Assembly: GCF_000264995.1 (NCBI RefSeq)
Contig: NW_006767435.1
Coordinates: forward strand, 488,042 to 552,041
Reading direction: 5' to 3'
Origin: Punctularia strigosozonata HHB-11173 SS5
Taxonomy: Eukaryota; Basidiomycota; Agaricomycetes; Corticiales; Punctulariaceae
Length of the DNA: 64,000 bases
Shown here: positions 1 to 12,248 of the stretch, piece by piece
How positions within the stretch are numbered: position 1 is the first letter of the stretch
How the letters are laid out: every line of letters begins with the position of its first letter
Position numbers and translations under genes: made by a program
Notes under the pieces: model-generated
What the model was told of the DNA's origin: nothing
Database searches by the model: none
What the model saw: only the letters and a program-made list of their open reading frames with translations

Positions 1-1754
1 TCACGACTGGCGGTCGAGCGGTCATCAACTTCGTCATCGTCATCGCTCGCTATTCCGACCACGGTCGGCCAACCCGAGTGCGCATGAGGTTCGAGAGGAG
101 TGACAAAGCCACTGGCGAACATGTTCTCGTCGCCACTGCTCTGAGTCTGGATGGTACTGACGCTAGTCGACGCGCTAGGGAGAGTCAAACGAGCGCTGCG
201 TCTCCGGCCTTCGAGCAAGCTCGGGCCACGTTCCTCATCGCTGAGGACGACGCCGGAGTCTTCCGACGAATCCTTGAACTTCAACGGGAGACTGGGCCGT
301 CGCCCATGCTTGTCGGGAGAATCAAAGCTGAACGAGAACGAATTGTCGCTTGCGCCGGAGAAAAACATGTCCTCGTCGGCGTCCTCCCTCGTTTGAGGCA
401 CCGCACCTTCGGTAGAAGATCGGACGGGTTTGTGGGGAGACGTCGAAGGCGAGTTGAGCCAGGTCGGGTGACTGCCGAACCCAGCATAGCTGTGACGGTT
501 GGGGAGCCCATGGCGTTCGGGGTTGGAGAACGTAGGAGGTTGAGTCACGCCGGAGGGATTGTTCAAGAAACCGGTTTTGGAACCGTTTCCCTCGGTGTCG
601 ACCAGGGATCGACGGTTCTTGGTACGATCTTTCGGATCAACAGGTATCGCGGGACCAAAGAATAAGGTAGCCGAGCTGGTACTAGCCATCCTGTCCATGG
701 GAATGCGGCGAACGACAGCATTGCTGGTCAGGGTGTGCAACGCCCGCGAGCGCTGACGTGGGCTTGGGGAACCCATGTCGGACGAGGATGATGGGGACCA
801 ATGGGACGATAACGAGTCCTGGCGGGTCCGGAAACGAGTCATGGAGGGTGAGTCTTGGTTGAAGTCCAGCTTGGGAAAGACCAGCGGCGTAACGCGAGGC
901 GAGGCGTTCTATACAGCCGTCAGTTGATGAAACGCCGCGTTGCCACGGGAAAAGACACTCACACTAGGCGCAAAGAGTGACGGAGATTTCGCACATTCCA
1001 TGAGTTCTGCGGACACCGGTCGCGAGCGCGCACGACGCTTCGTCACCCGTCCGTCAGGCGATATCGCTTCCGCCACCTCTTCCCCGTCTTGCTCCGCCTT
1101 CCTGGCCGAACTGCGCGCGGCGGCGAACAAGTCCACTCGCACATCTGCTCCGAGCTCGTCCTCCGACTCCGTCACGTCCCCCATGTTTTCCACTCCCAGC
1201 TCCCCAATATTGAGACGCGTCATCGTCCGAGTCTGGCGCTGCAGGAAGCTGTCCGTCTCCGCGGTGCTCCGGGGTGTCCGCCCGCTGAATAGCGGGGCTG
1301 GTAGGGGAGCGAGGCGATCGAAGGACGATTCGCCCTTTGTCGTGGTCAGCGGGGTGAGGAGGCTGATGGGGGAGCCGGCGGGCCCCGGCTTGCGCTTCGT
1401 GCCCAGGACCGCTCGAGTGCTGGAAAACGGGGACTCCTGATTGAGTTGTCGCGTGTTGAGGGTCGGCCGGAGTGGCGTGCGCATGGGTTGGATGGTCGGG
1501 GATGCGAAGAATGCGCCTCCGTCCTCGTCGTCAAAATCGTGGCGCGGATTGGGTGATCGAAACGGTGAGTGTAGGAACATGGCGTCCTCAGAGGTAGCAA
1601 ACGAAGATTGTCGCTGGCGCAAAGGAGATGGGGTGAGCAGAGGTGACGTCGTGTTGTTGTTATAGGCTGAGCGGCACGAGGGAGAATTGCTGGAATCGCG
1701 TGGAGCACGGAAGGCTGAGTAGTGTGGCTGCGGTTGAAGAGAACTGGCAAGCAT
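1..1754 (-). CDS. Ser/Pro-rich protein of unknown function, 5' part (runs off the window)
   Basis: I do not recognise a family. The frame opens at an ATG at 1754 (MLASSLQPQP) and runs to a GTGAGT donor near 966. A short intron with a CTGAC branch site ends in TATAG near 910. The frame then stays open to base 1, so the 3' end lies outside the window. The product exceeds 550 residues. It is low in complexity, rich in S, P, R and D, and has many SP/TP pairs (SPFRSP, SPSPRQR, TSPHKP), the type of site used by proline-directed kinases. It also has a basic stretch (KRRARSRPVS, possible nuclear signal) and acidic serine clusters (SDDDDEVDD). No membrane segment or folded domain is visible. A regulatory, possibly cell-cycle, protein is conceivable but is only a guess. 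The intron join is well supported because both flanking frames share the same composition. Confidence 0.7.
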
Positions 1755-2959
1755 GGTCGATTATAATAAAGAGCGTGTAGATTATGTGTTTTTTCGGCTT
1801 TTTGTCGTTGTCGTCGTCGTAGTCGAAAACAAGAGAGAGCCGCCGTCGTTGTCGATAACGGGCGGTTGCGTCGTGAGCGTTACACAAGAAGGGGGCCAAT
1901 TGCCGTGGGATAAATGGCGGCGGTCTTGGGGAGTCAACGGGATCACGCCGGGGACGCGTCAGGTGACCGTGTTCAACCACCACTCCGCCTTCTTTTTGTG
2001 CCACATGTCGCCTGATTTGGTTTCAGGGTGATCAGGAGATGCTTCCGCATTGTGGCTGCGGTCGTCGCCCGCAGGACAATGGACAGCAACCTCTTCAGGC
2101 TCCTCGTGTCTCCGGCGCAGCTTTTGCAACGCATACTTACATGGCACACATGCGCTTTTTTTCCCTGCGCAGACGTCGGTCCGCACGGCGTTCAGCAACG
2201 AGTGATGATGATGCGCTCAGGACCGGGCCCCGCGATTGTCATCGAGCTGCAGCGACGTTGCTATGGGTGGGCTGTCTCAATATTTTTCAGTACCTGAGCG
2301 ACTCAGTGTCATATGCAGCTACGATACTGATCAGTCTATACTCCTACTGGTCGTATCCTCGATGCTTCCACAGCTGCGCTCAGGCCCCGGTGCGCTGTGA
2401 ATCAGGACCTGTAGCTTTAGGCCCTGTCAAGTTCTTGAGTCACTTGAAGCCCTTCGTGGTGCGATCGTCTGAGACCGACTCGGTTCGCAACGGGAGCGCG
2501 GCACCCGCCAATGCCGTGCCTGGGACCGGACTGAGCGACACACGAGGTCGAATGAATGGCTGAACCTAGCTGAACGGTACCGAACGCGCGCGATCCCTAG
2601 ACAAACATATCGCAATCGGGTACCTACAATGTTCCACCACCTTGGGCCTTCCGTCGCCATGGATAGCCCACGGTGCCGCAAGCGCATGCGGGTGCCCTAG
2701 TCAGGGCCAGACCAATCTGGCTACGTCTCGGTGAGTTCCTCGGTCCCGGCGCCGCCGTCGCACGCAACATCGCACACATCCTCTGTACCAGTCCACTATC
2801 CTTGCGCAATTAATACATGTTGGTCAATATCAGACATTGCTAGCGGTATATCGGCATCAATCGCGGCTCTCATGCATGTCCATCTGCTGCGAAGTCTTCT
2901 TAGCGTCGTGAAGTGAAACAACGGGGATCGTGAGGCGTCGTGGCAACCAGCGGCTCTCG
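1755..2959. other. intergenic stretch, no gene supported
   Basis: This holds the promoter side of the Ser/Pro-rich gene and the 3' flank of the FIT gene. An ATG-started plus-strand frame of 174 codons at 2039-2563 is open, but its composition is not protein-like and it matches nothing I know. I do not call it a gene. Confidence 0.5.
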
Positions 2960-4022
2960 TCATTGCTCAATCTGAACCGGTGCTGGTGAGGGAGCGATTG
3001 AGGGGAAGGTCGACGTTCCCCAAAATGGCGCGGGCTCGAACCAGGGAAGTTGACAGGCGATAAATCCCGCAACGCCCAGTGCTGAGAGGGCAAGGGAAAG
3101 TCAGCCTTCGTATGAAGCCAAAATCGGACACATGTTCACCTAAACCACTGATCTTCTCCAATGGCGTATGGAAGTATATGCTGGTCGTGTACACTGCGAA
3201 CAGGGACAGCCCGAGGACAACGGCGGCGAATGAGACGGCATATTTATGCGCCTGGCTCCAGCGACTGTGAATATCTCAACTCAGTCCCGCCATGATACAT
3301 TGAGACCAGGATGGAAACGCACCCCTTGGTTGCGAGCGACATTCGTATCTGATCCACCAGGAAAAGCGACCCCATAGTCAAAAGAAAGACGTGTCCTGGA
3401 GCAAATCAATCAACCACTTCGTCCAGCTGTACTGCGCACAACACTCACCCGAGACGTCGTGCCCCCTCCTCAGCCTCGGCCTCGCCTTCCATGTCTCCAC
3501 TTCGGGAACCATCAAGCTCGCCGCAAACAGGCTCGGATGCGTCGCAGGGCTGATGGCGCTACTCTGGAGGCACGCCTCGACCGGCAACTGCAACACGTAT
3601 CCGGTCGGGAGCACTACCACGCACTCGCCCCCGCTAGCCGCAATCAATCTCTCCAACAGCGCAGGCCCAAAGAACCACCCCACGAACGCGCCCCACACAG
3701 CCGTCTCCACCAGCCACTTCAACAGCCTCCCCCGCGCCTTCGACCGCGCCGTCACGATGGAGCCTTCCGACGGCGGAAGGGTGAAGAACAGAGCTAGGAA
3801 CGCGAGCGACGTCCAACCCCAGGCTTTCTTGATGAAGTAGACATTGAGAGGGTTGGACTTGCTGGCGAAGTAGTGCGAAGCGTGGAGCGGGTGCGGTAAG
3901 GAGGTGATGTGCGGGTTGGAGGTGTCGAGGTAGGTGTTGTGTTGGACGCTGTAAGCCGTTCCGAGGACGACTATGGACGCGACGGCCGTTATTGCAACCA
4001 CTCGTAAGTCTGCGATCGGCAT
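2960..4022 (-). CDS. FIT family (fat storage-inducing / Scs3-Yft2) ER membrane protein
   Basis: FIT proteins sit in the ER membrane, act as acyl-CoA diphosphatases and support lipid-droplet budding. The first exon holds the family signature SNPLNVYFIKKAWGWTS and several hydrophobic segments. Restoring an intron (GTGAGTG donor, CTCCAG acceptor) rebuilds the second signature GHDVSGHVFLLTMGS, which contains the catalytic histidine region of this lipid-phosphatase-like fold. Two more introns lead to an exon with a further membrane segment (SFAAVVLGLSLFAVYTTSIY) and a last exon ending VQIEQ at 2960. I chose the ATG at 4022 (MPIADLRVV), just before the first membrane segment. An in-frame ATG at 4109 would add 29 unconserved residues. 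Total length is about 290-320 residues, normal for the family. The assignment is firm; the start is less so. Confidence 0.9.
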
Positions 4023-4944
4023 CTCAGGGGAGCAAGAATAGATGTTGTGAGAGCCGGAGGCGAAGGTGCATACACGACGTCGTAGCGGTGACGTCACCTC
4101 ATCTTCCACGTACTTACGAGTTACGGTATGGCCGCATCAACTTGGCGGAAGCGATCCTCGGTTTGCAGGATCGCACTACTTTCCTACAAATCGACCTGGG
4201 CGGCTGTTGGCTGTTGTCTAAATACATAACGATACATTCACGGCTCGTATATCTCTGCGGTCACGTGAAAGCGCCCCGACGAGCCCATGCTTGTACCGTT
4301 CGACCTCGGTCGTGTAACCCAAGTAAGGGTGGTCCTTGGAAGGTGAGCGCGGCGGCGACGAAGTTGCGTTCGTAAAGCATGGTCGGATTGAGCAGACCGG
4401 GCGTTGTGGCTGCACATCGTAGATGGAATCACTTACTGGGCCCTCTGGGCTTTCCGTGAGTGCTGAACGCGAGTTCACCGGATGAACCTCGTCTTACGGG
4501 TTTCCTACTCGGTAGAAACGTTAGATCCGGCCAAGAACAGGAACCTCAACATGCCCCGAGATTTTCCAGCTGTGCATACGTGAATAGCGTCTTCCAAGTG
4601 GACCCGCATTGAAAAATACGTACCGATGCGCAAGATATGGCAGATGGCATTAAAAACTTATAGCCACACCGGGCATCAAAGAGCCGCTCGCTCAGAGAGA
4701 TAAAGGTCTAAATTCTTTCGTCCCACCAGCCAGGATCAATTAATATGTGGAAACTCAGGCGGCAGGGCGATGCCGTTTGATCACGACGTAACATACAACG
4801 TGTGACTTATTCACATCCTGCGATGGAACTTGCTTGCCGGTCGTGAATAGCCTCAGTGACTCCTATTTCGATGCATCAGATATACAGTTCTTGAACAGTA
4901 TAAGCTTCGTAGGAACTCGAATCACGACTGTACATTGGATGCCT
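4023..4944. other. intergenic stretch, promoter side of the FIT gene
   Basis: About 0.9 kb between the FIT start and the stop of the UNC93-like gene. I see no convincing coding frame, repeat or RNA gene. Short frames on both strands lack family motifs. Confidence 0.5.
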
Positions 4945-6763
4945 TCATGCATCGATACTGGACGAGCTCGCTTTCTCTTCCTCGACCGGTGGCGAGTTGA
5001 GTTCACCAGCTTCCACGGCCCCGTGTTTGACATCGCCGACATACACGACTTGTTCATCTTCGTAGTTAGATTCTTTAACCGTGCGGATGACGAGGAAGGC
5101 AAGCGGGAATGAGGCGAGCATGAGGATCCAGCTTGCGAGCTGCGTTGAAGTGTTGCCATATGGTGAGAAAACCACAACGCACGAGCACTGGCTCAGCAGG
5201 CAAGACTCACGAGCTCGTTAAAGTACGGCGTTGCGACGGCGTCCATGCCGAAAGAGCCAGCGCCACCGGCGGACTGAATGGCCTTGTAGATACCGGCGAA
5301 GCGAGCAAGGCGAAAGGGATCATTAGTGATTGCGCTCATGATCCAATAGGCAAGCGCCTGATAACATGCATCGCTGAAGTAATCTGTTGCATAGGTGTGT
5401 CAGCATGCGGTCCTTGATTAATGTCATGATTTGAGCCTACAAAAGAATAGCAAGGCCGCCTTTCCTCGATACCTCCCTTCGTGATAATTGATGAGGGTGC
5501 CCTCGGCGTGCATTCTGGCTGCATCCGCGCGATCGAATGTCACTTGCCAGCTCAGAGCTACCGCCCACACAACGATGGTGATCGTAACGACGACGCCGAG
5601 CCCGATGTATCCACGAGTGCGGCCTAGGCATGTAGGATCAAAGAGAATATCTGGCATCACCTGTGATGAACGCACGACTAAACTTGATTCTTGACGTAGG
5701 GTCGTCCAAGACGAAACAACCGATCATCAGCGCCCCAACAATGGCCCCGACACCTTCAAGCGTTCCATTCAGGGCTCTCGTAGGACTGTCAAATAGGCCA
5801 AAGTTGATCGCGCCTTGGTAAGCGTAGAAATAGTTCGACGCGAAGAACATAGGAATCAGAGCGACGACCCGCCAGTCGGTGAACATCTGAGCCATCGCGA
5901 TCAGCTCCGTATTGATCGACGAATGCTTCTGGGCAGTGACGAGCGTGCCATCGCCTCTGACGATGCGATCGGGTGGTAGGATCAGGAGGGACGACGCCAC
6001 GCCACAGAAGATGATCACTAGAAATGCCTGCGTGACCACCGTTGAGATGTTAGTGAAGAGCTCCAAAGATGGGACATACAATGTAGGTGCTCGTGGAGAC
6101 CGCATTCAGCTTCCCGCTCTCGATATTGATAGCGAGAGCAATGATTGATCCAATGAAGGAGCCAAACGAAAAGATTGCCCAGAAGATGGCGAACGACTTC
6201 CCTCTATCCTTCTCCAGGGGGTACGACATCATCACGGCTCCTTGTGCGGACCAGAGCAGTGCGGCGGAAACACCCAACACAGCGCCTGAGAAAATAAGAA
6301 ACCATCGGGTGCCTTGCGTCTGATAGCTGTAGCACAAAAACATCCAGTAAGCCACTCACATGCTTCATAGGGCAAGTAGCATACCACCAGAGCGCCCCAG
6401 TGTATAAGGCGTATCCGAGGGTACCCAAGAAAAGTGTTAGCCGTGGGCCAAGCACTGGAACGCAACGGAATCAAATAGATGGAGCCACGCAATTAAATGA
6501 TATACTGTTTGTGATGCCTCCGCTGATCAGGCCAGCGAGCGCGAAAAATCCGTACAGCACGCCCGTAGATGTGTCCGCGAGCGATACGTTTTGCGTACCT
6601 CCTGCGCCGAGATTTCCAAGGGCGCTGTACATACCAGGAGTCGCAAAACAGGTGATGCCCATCAGCACCACCTGCGTTGTTGGCCTCCTAATCCAGGTCA
6701 TGTCATTATGGGTGTCGGCCGGTGTTGCAAAGAGACGTACGTATACCAGGTCGGGAGCTGCAT
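4945..6763 (-). CDS. UNC93-like major facilitator superfamily transporter
   Basis: A multi-exon membrane protein of the fungal UNC93-like group; the substrate is unknown. A start at 6763 gives MQLPTW, and splicing a roughly 60-nt intron rebuilds WRPTTQVVLMGITCFATPG, the conserved opening of these transporters. It is followed by MYSALGNLGAGGTQN and many hydrophobic helices. Later exons carry GTRWFLIFSGAVLGVSAALL and MMSYPLEKDRGKSFAIFWAI, the family's cytoplasmic-loop region. They also carry FYAYQGAINFGLFDSPTRAL and, near the end, GIYKAIQSAGGAGSFGMD. The C-terminal tail is acidic and ends SSSSIDA. I count at least six introns. It stands alone and gives no clue to its cargo. Family assignment is confident; exact exon borders in the middle are approximate. 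Confidence 0.85.
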
Positions 6764-8773
6764 TCCTGTGGGATGACTGGACCGAAGCGCAGTCGCTAGG
6801 GCGAGGATGAGCCACATATATCAGCCATGGCCTAGATAAACGACGCCGCCTCGTGTTGGATACATAGCGCCGCTGCATGGAGTATCAGCCGAGAATTCGC
6901 CTTTACCATATGCATGTTCATGAAATTGGCATCAAGAAGGGCACCCGGTATTCTGATAAAAGTACGTCGCAGTCAGGACCACCTGGGATGCGCCGGGAAA
7001 AGACATTTACGATAGCAAGTTTGGCAGGATTGATGCAAGCTAGACGCATATCTTCGGCGCATCAGACGACCTCATATACGAAGCACGGTTCAGAGCCTGA
7101 GGATGACATAGAATCGTGAATGGTACGAAGGTTCAGTGCGGAAGCCTGCGAGTAGAATGTAAGAAGCGATGTGATAGCGGAACTCAGGCCCGAACGGGAA
7201 CAAGCAGCTGGATCCTCGCAATCTGCGTCCAATGCACTGCATCCCATCAACGCGGCTCGAGGTTTGGACAGGTCGATATTCAAAAGCAACACTCCAAATT
7301 GAGACGTTCTGGTGAGCAGCGGCGATGAGTGAAGAGAGGGGCTTATGTGGATTCTGGGCGGGCATGCCTGGACTGCTGGTATGATCATGTGAATGAAGGT
7401 GGTATATTTTGCAGGGTTCATGACTTACACGTCGAGTTGTCATCGTCACCGGACTTCCCTGGACTCGATATACGCTTCTGTGTGTTACTACCCTCGTTGT
7501 GTAGTACTCAACAGACACCGATCAAGACATGGACGCGAGATGCGAGAATTAAGGGTCAGTACTGGCGGCGATAAGTTGCGTCAACTCTTGAATGCAGCTC
7601 ACAGCCCACACTGGCACTGCGCGGTTTGATTGCGAGAGATCCCATCGCGTTCCTGCAGAATGCGGTGGCTCTACAGGATTGCACGCCCACTACTGCTCGA
7701 TATGCCAAGGACGTCCTGCAACTGTACTATGCAGCACCCGCATTTCAACCTCCTCCCGAAGCTTACAGTGTGCGAGACAATGCCGATTTCGAGCCCGGAG
7801 TGCATGATCCTGAGGACCCAGACGAGCCTGACTTTGACGAATGTATTGAATAGATTGCTCTCGCGGACTATGACAGGTATGATTTATGTGACTCGAGCTC
7901 TGAACGTTGTAGTACGACATAGAGTATGTATTACATGCATTAGATATCGATACTTTTCCATCCGGTGCGTAGCGGTGTGTCGGCTTACGTGGTCCACAAA
8001 AGCCGCGAAACACCGGTGTAGGGCTGTTCCTGTTTATGGACCGTGCCCGGTAATATATACCTACCTACCTGAGGATAGTCCTTTCACAAAGCACCCGTCT
8101 ATCCGCACCTTGAGTGCAATTGGCCTCAGTTGTCCTGACAAAGTATCGTAGCAATCCGTGGTCCGTTTTCTTCGGACATGCGGCTCCCTGAGCCCATCAT
8201 GCCAATCGCCCTCATGCAATCAGTCGCGTACTAAGTAGAAAACAGGAACATAATAACGTCGCCTGATGGCTGCGCTCTAATCGAAGATCTGAATACGTGG
8301 CGTGCAATATACAAGACGAATAAGCGGACACGGGTGGTAGGGCACACTTGGTGTTGTTACTATGAGTAGCCCCAGAGCTCGGCGATCACCTATTCAGGTC
8401 AAGCGCCGGTCTGTGGGACCAACGCGCAAGATTCATGACTGACGATCCAACAGCCGCTTTGCATTGCCCCCCCTACTCTCCTCCGCCGCCGGTTTCCGCG
8501 TCGATGCGGAACGCAACGGAGGGCAAAGACCGCCTCGGCGCTTTGCTCGGCTCTAGCTCAGCTCGACCTGAACCAGCCTACCAAGGTAATTCCACATCGC
8601 GGAACGATCCCTTGCGAAAAAGGTAAGGTCGCCTGCATCAATGCGAAGGGAGGAGCGAGCTCCTGGCAATGTATCGAAGACCGTTCCCCGTTCCACCCCG
8701 AAGACGCCGAGATTTGTAGGTTCTCCCCATTGCCGCTCCCGATGCCGCGTGCCATCGAGCAAAACTGCGTCGT
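6764..8773. other. 2-kb stretch without a confirmed gene
   Basis: Lies between the UNC93-like start and the RING gene stop. It contains the candidate terminal exon listed at 7598-7853. It also contains minus-strand open frames at 7062-7518 without recognisable motifs, and a 63-codon plus-strand frame at 8435-8626 with no continuation. The segment 8160-8430 shows nothing. Decayed gene fragments are possible. Confidence 0.4.
7598..7853 (+). other. possible orphan terminal exon, unknown product
   Basis: After an acceptor-like AATGCAG, a frame runs about 84 codons to a TAG at 7851. It reads like protein: ALRGLIARDPIAFLQNAVAL, then TARYAKDVLQLYYAAP, then a proline-rich bend and an acidic end DPDEPDFDECIE. 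No ATG-started upstream exon joins it in phase, so it may be the last exon of a short gene or a relic. I do not recognise the family. Confidence 0.2.
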
Positions 8774-10637
8774 TCAGAGCTTCGGGAACGGGGACGGCAG
8801 CGGCATCGGCGGATGAAGGGCGGCGCCCATGCCTGGGACCAGCCGCGCTGGCCCCGAAGGTGCGTCATTCGGGCGCCCGGTCACTTGAGCGTTGCGGTCC
8901 ATCATAATCGAATGCACCTGGAAAGAAGAGTTTGTCAAAAGTTTGCCCACGGCGAAGGAGGGGAGCAAGCTTCAGCAACGCTCACCTGCATGCGAAGCCC
9001 GTGGAGGACAGCGCGCACGCTTCCGATGTCCTCGTTGAGCCTCAGGGTTTCGGTCGCAAGCGTCAATTCGCTCCGCCTTCCCACAGAATCGAGCGCTGAC
9101 GCAAGCGCGACGATCGAATCGCGCAGGCCGTTCAGCGTTCCCTCCAGCGACGTGGAAAGATTGAGAGGCGCGACGGAGGAAGCGTGGGAGAGCGGCGTCT
9201 GCGCCGGCGTCTGGATCTGCTGCACCTGTGATGGACTTGAGGCATATCCGTGGGCGTGATATGGTATGGAAAGGTGAGGAAAGTAGGGCGCGATGGAGGG
9301 CGAGTAAAGGTTAAGCTGCGTTTGCGTGGACATGGGGCTGGTGGAGTATGGGGTGGCACCTGGTAGAAGCGGGGTGAAGCTCTGGCGCCGGCGTGAGCTA
9401 GGCGGGGCACTGGGACTGCCAGCAGTGCTGCCCGCGTCATCAGCTGGCGCAGGTGGAAAATAGGCGGCAAGGTTGACCAGTTCAGGAGAGGATGGGGGTA
9501 TTGAGCTGTCAGGCGAAGCGACTAGGTCCTCCGGAAACTCCACTTCGGGCACCCCGAAATCCTCGGAGGTCGTCGTTGTTGGCGCATATAAGTCGCCCTC
9601 CACATCACGGCGGTACCACGGCCCCAGCGAGCCCTTCAAAGCCTGCATCTCGCGTCGCATGATCTCCATCATGCCTTCCATCGCGCCGAAACGTTGTTTG
9701 AGCACCGCATTTTCCTCCCGAAGTCGCGCGTTCTCGGCAGCGAGAGAGGCGTCGCGGGATGCTTGCAGTGATAAGAATCCCTTGATGGCTTCGTATGGGC
9801 AGGTGAGGAGGTGGTCAGGGAGAGACGCCAGGGTGCCGTTGAAGGGGCACCCAGAGGAGGCGTGCGTGCAGGGCGTGGGTGCGAGTGGACAGTCCGATCG
9901 GTGTCCAGTGATTCGGCCTATAGACTCGGAGCAGTAGTCGCAGCGCAATATTTCACCCTCGTCCTAATCAGATATCAAAATGAGGAGCACTATGGTGACG
10001 ACTCGGACGTACCTCCGATTCAACCTCGCTGCCCACATCGTCCGATGATTGGGCGCAGTGAAGACGTTCATGTACGTCGAGCGTAGCGTTCTTCTTCTGC
10101 ACCACCTCCGAACACCCTTCAATCGGACACTCTACTGCGACGTATTCGCACTCCGCTACGTGTGATGACAGTAATTGTCGCTGACAACGATGATCGCATC
10201 CGGCAGATCGTTGTGGGCACTCGACTACCAACTCATCCACGAGCTATGGCACGACTGAGTGACTGTTCGGAATGAGGGCGTAGGTTGAGCACAGGACGTA
10301 CGTTGCGCACGAGCGGGTTCGGAGGCTCGAGATCCTCGAAGCATAGTGTCGAGCGGTCGACTGGGCAATGCTCGGAGACCTCCAACGATCGGATTATACA
10401 GGGCCGGCAGAATGTATGCGAGCACGTTCGTGTGGTACATGGTTCCACGAACGGTGCCCTAGAGACCGTCGTTCACGTTCTTTCGCAAATGCGAGTGCAG
10501 TGCCAGCGCTCACCGGCATATGCAACAGACCTAGTGTACAACCGCAGGTTGGTGAATGCTTCTCGTGGCAAAGTCGCAAGGCCGCCTACCAGATTCGGGT
10601 TGGCATCTTCGACGTAGTTGAAGACGACTGTGGCCAT
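8774..10637 (-). CDS. RING finger protein with TRAF-type zinc fingers (probable E3 ubiquitin ligase)
   Basis: Starts at ATG 10637 (MATVVFNYVEDANPNL). A 17-nt microexon at 10514-10530 supplies VCCIC and a third exon continues APFVEPCTTRTCSHTFCRPC. Together they make a standard C3HC4 RING, completed by CPVDRSTL. Two TRAF-type zinc fingers follow (CPQRSAGCDHRCQRQLLSSH and CPIEGCSEVVQ), then CDYCSESIGRITGHRSDCPL and CTHASSGCPFNGT. Next come a coiled coil (AENARLREENAVLKQRFGAM) and a long Ser/Pro-rich disordered region. A last intron (GTGAGCG, TTTCCAG) leads to the end FPKL at 8774. RING proteins of this layout transfer ubiquitin; the substrate cannot be told. The promoter is shared head to head with the F-box-like gene at 11043. 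Confidence 0.85.
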
Positions 10638-11042
10638 TGTTGTCTTCGATGAAGACGAAGTTGAGTCGAAGGTCGGCACGAGCCGCAGCAACGTCGCGAG
10701 AGTGTCGCGAGCGACATCGTCGACGCTCGCGCAGGTTGAACCGCGCGTCAGACAGACTTCCGCTGCTTCTCGCTCTTGGATCGGACCTCTGGTTCAACCT
10801 GAGGTTTGCTGTAATGCTGTTCGTCTTGTTGGTGACTCCCTAGTCTCTTTGTTCCTTCCTGGACGTATCGCACGCGGCCTCGTGGTGACCTTTCTGTACT
10901 GTGGACTGCGACCGTTGACATCGCGACCCACCACACCCACGTCGTGTAGGCCACGAATCGGATTCTATTTCTTTATATATGCTGAAGGTAATCCGTTCTC
11001 GAAGTACTACTCGGCCACTCCCAACGAACTCTATCTGCCGGC
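10638..11042. promoter_or_regulatory. shared upstream region of the RING (-) and F-box-like (+) genes
   Basis: A 405-bp interval between two divergent starts, so it should hold both promoters. The sequence TTCTTTATATATGCTG near 10968-10983 is TATA-like and lies about 70 bp before the plus-strand ATG. No known operator was recognised. Confidence 0.4.
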
Positions 11043-12224
11043 ATGGCGAGTCGCCGCCGTACTCTACTCTCTTTACCGGCCGAGTCGCTTCTCGCTGTTG
11101 CTGAAATTCTATGCAACCTCGGTGATGCGGAATACAGCCAACCGCAGGGTCCCGCCGCCTTGCATGCGCTCTCCATGACATGCAAACGCCTCAATGCTAT
11201 CACCGCTCACTGGATCTTCGCCGACTACGTCCTACGCTTCCGCGTCGCTGGCGTAGATGCCGGTGCAGACAACGCATCCGACCGGCACCTGACGGCTCCC
11301 CAGACGCCGCTATGGAGCGCGACCACCTTCGGGAGCTTGGGAGGTCCCGACCGCACCTTGAAGCGCCTGACGCCACTGGACAAAGACGTCACCTTCGAAA
11401 ACTGGGACGACGCCGCCATCGCCGCCCGACTCGCTCATCTGCGCACCAAGTCTGCGTACGTACGCACCCTCACAATCAGGGACAGCCGCTTGACGCTCGA
11501 CGGACCCGCGGCATTCGCAGTGCCTCAGGCGGTGGTGGACGCGTTGATGCGCATGCAGTTCACGCGCTTAAGTTCCATCAAGTTCGAATGCGACGATTCG
11601 TACGGGCCTGCAAGCCTATCGTCGGGGCTCTGGAGCTTCATCGTCCGCCAGAAGACGCATTTGCGCCAACTCACTCTCAAGGGCTTCGAGGACATCCCCG
11701 AAGACGATGCTACACTGAGTTTGGACAGCATCAGCCTTGGCACATTCAACTCAAGGACGGCGGGCCTTTTGCAGCGCGTCGGAAAACCAAAGGCGATCGA
11801 GCTTCGCTGCCCTTTGAGCGAGGCCCCTCCTCCTTTCAAGCCTGATGACCCATCTATTCGGTCGATCGTCGTCGACCTCCACTCCGAATGGGATCCTGAT
11901 CCGGAGGCGTGGCGCTTTGACTTTTCCAAGGTCCCATACGCCAGTATCGAGTTCAACTACAGCATACCTTGCGAGGAGCAGAGCTACACCCGCGAACAGT
12001 GGAATCAGATCAGGCTACGTTTCCCGAAGCTAATCTCTGGAGACTTGCGGTCGTGGGGCTGTAGGCGCACGGGCCCGCTCGATATCACCGTCTGGCGCTC
12101 GGCCTTGTCCTCCCCACAGGCACAGAACCGTGCCATCGCACAATCAGGAGAGCGACGCCGGGAAGAAGAGGCGGAAAAATCTACCTACGACTGGTGGCGT
12201 TTGCAGGCGCAGGGTTACATGTGA
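11043..12224 (+). CDS. F-box-like domain protein
   Basis: A single-exon frame of 393 residues. The N-terminus (LLSLPAESLLAVAEILCNLG, then ALHALSMTCKRLNAITAHWI) fits a degenerate F-box: an LP-E opening, a hydrophobic helix, and a conserved S-x-x-C-K motif. Such domains bind Skp1 and recruit targets to SCF ubiquitin ligases. The remaining 330 residues carry short leucine-rich stretches like those after F-boxes in large basidiomycete families, but no clear LRR register. It stops at 12222-12224, 25 bp from the end of a convergent gene relic. The target is unknown. The open frame and its composition make the gene call safe; the F-box label is moderate. Confidence 0.75.
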   Translation: MASRRRTLLSLPAESLLAVAEILCNLGDAEYSQPQGPAALHALSMTCKRLNAITAHWIFADYVLRFRVAGVDAGADNASDRHLTAPQTPLWSATTFGSLGGPDRTLKRLTPLDKDVTFENWDDAAIAARLAHLRTKSAYVRTLTIRDSRLTLDGPAAFAVPQAVVDALMRMQFTRLSSIKFECDDSYGPASLSSGLWSFIVRQKTHLRQLTLKGFEDIPEDDATLSLDSISLGTFNSRTAGLLQRVGKPKAIELRCPLSEAPPPFKPDDPSIRSIVVDLHSEWDPDPEAWRFDFSKVPYASIEFNYSIPCEEQSYTREQWNQIRLRFPKLISGDLRSWGCRRTGPLDITVWRSALSSPQAQNRAIAQSGERRREEEAEKSTYDWWRLQAQGYM

Positions 12225-12248
12225 ATATCGACAGATAGGTTGACAGTC

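Noticed and set aside
2039-2563. 174-codon frame as a gene
   Set aside because: No motif, irregular composition (clusters of C, H, R), no splice pattern and no supporting context.
8435-8626. 63-codon plus-strand frame followed by GTAAGG
   Set aside because: The donor-like end leads to no downstream exon, and the region runs against the 3' side of the RING gene.
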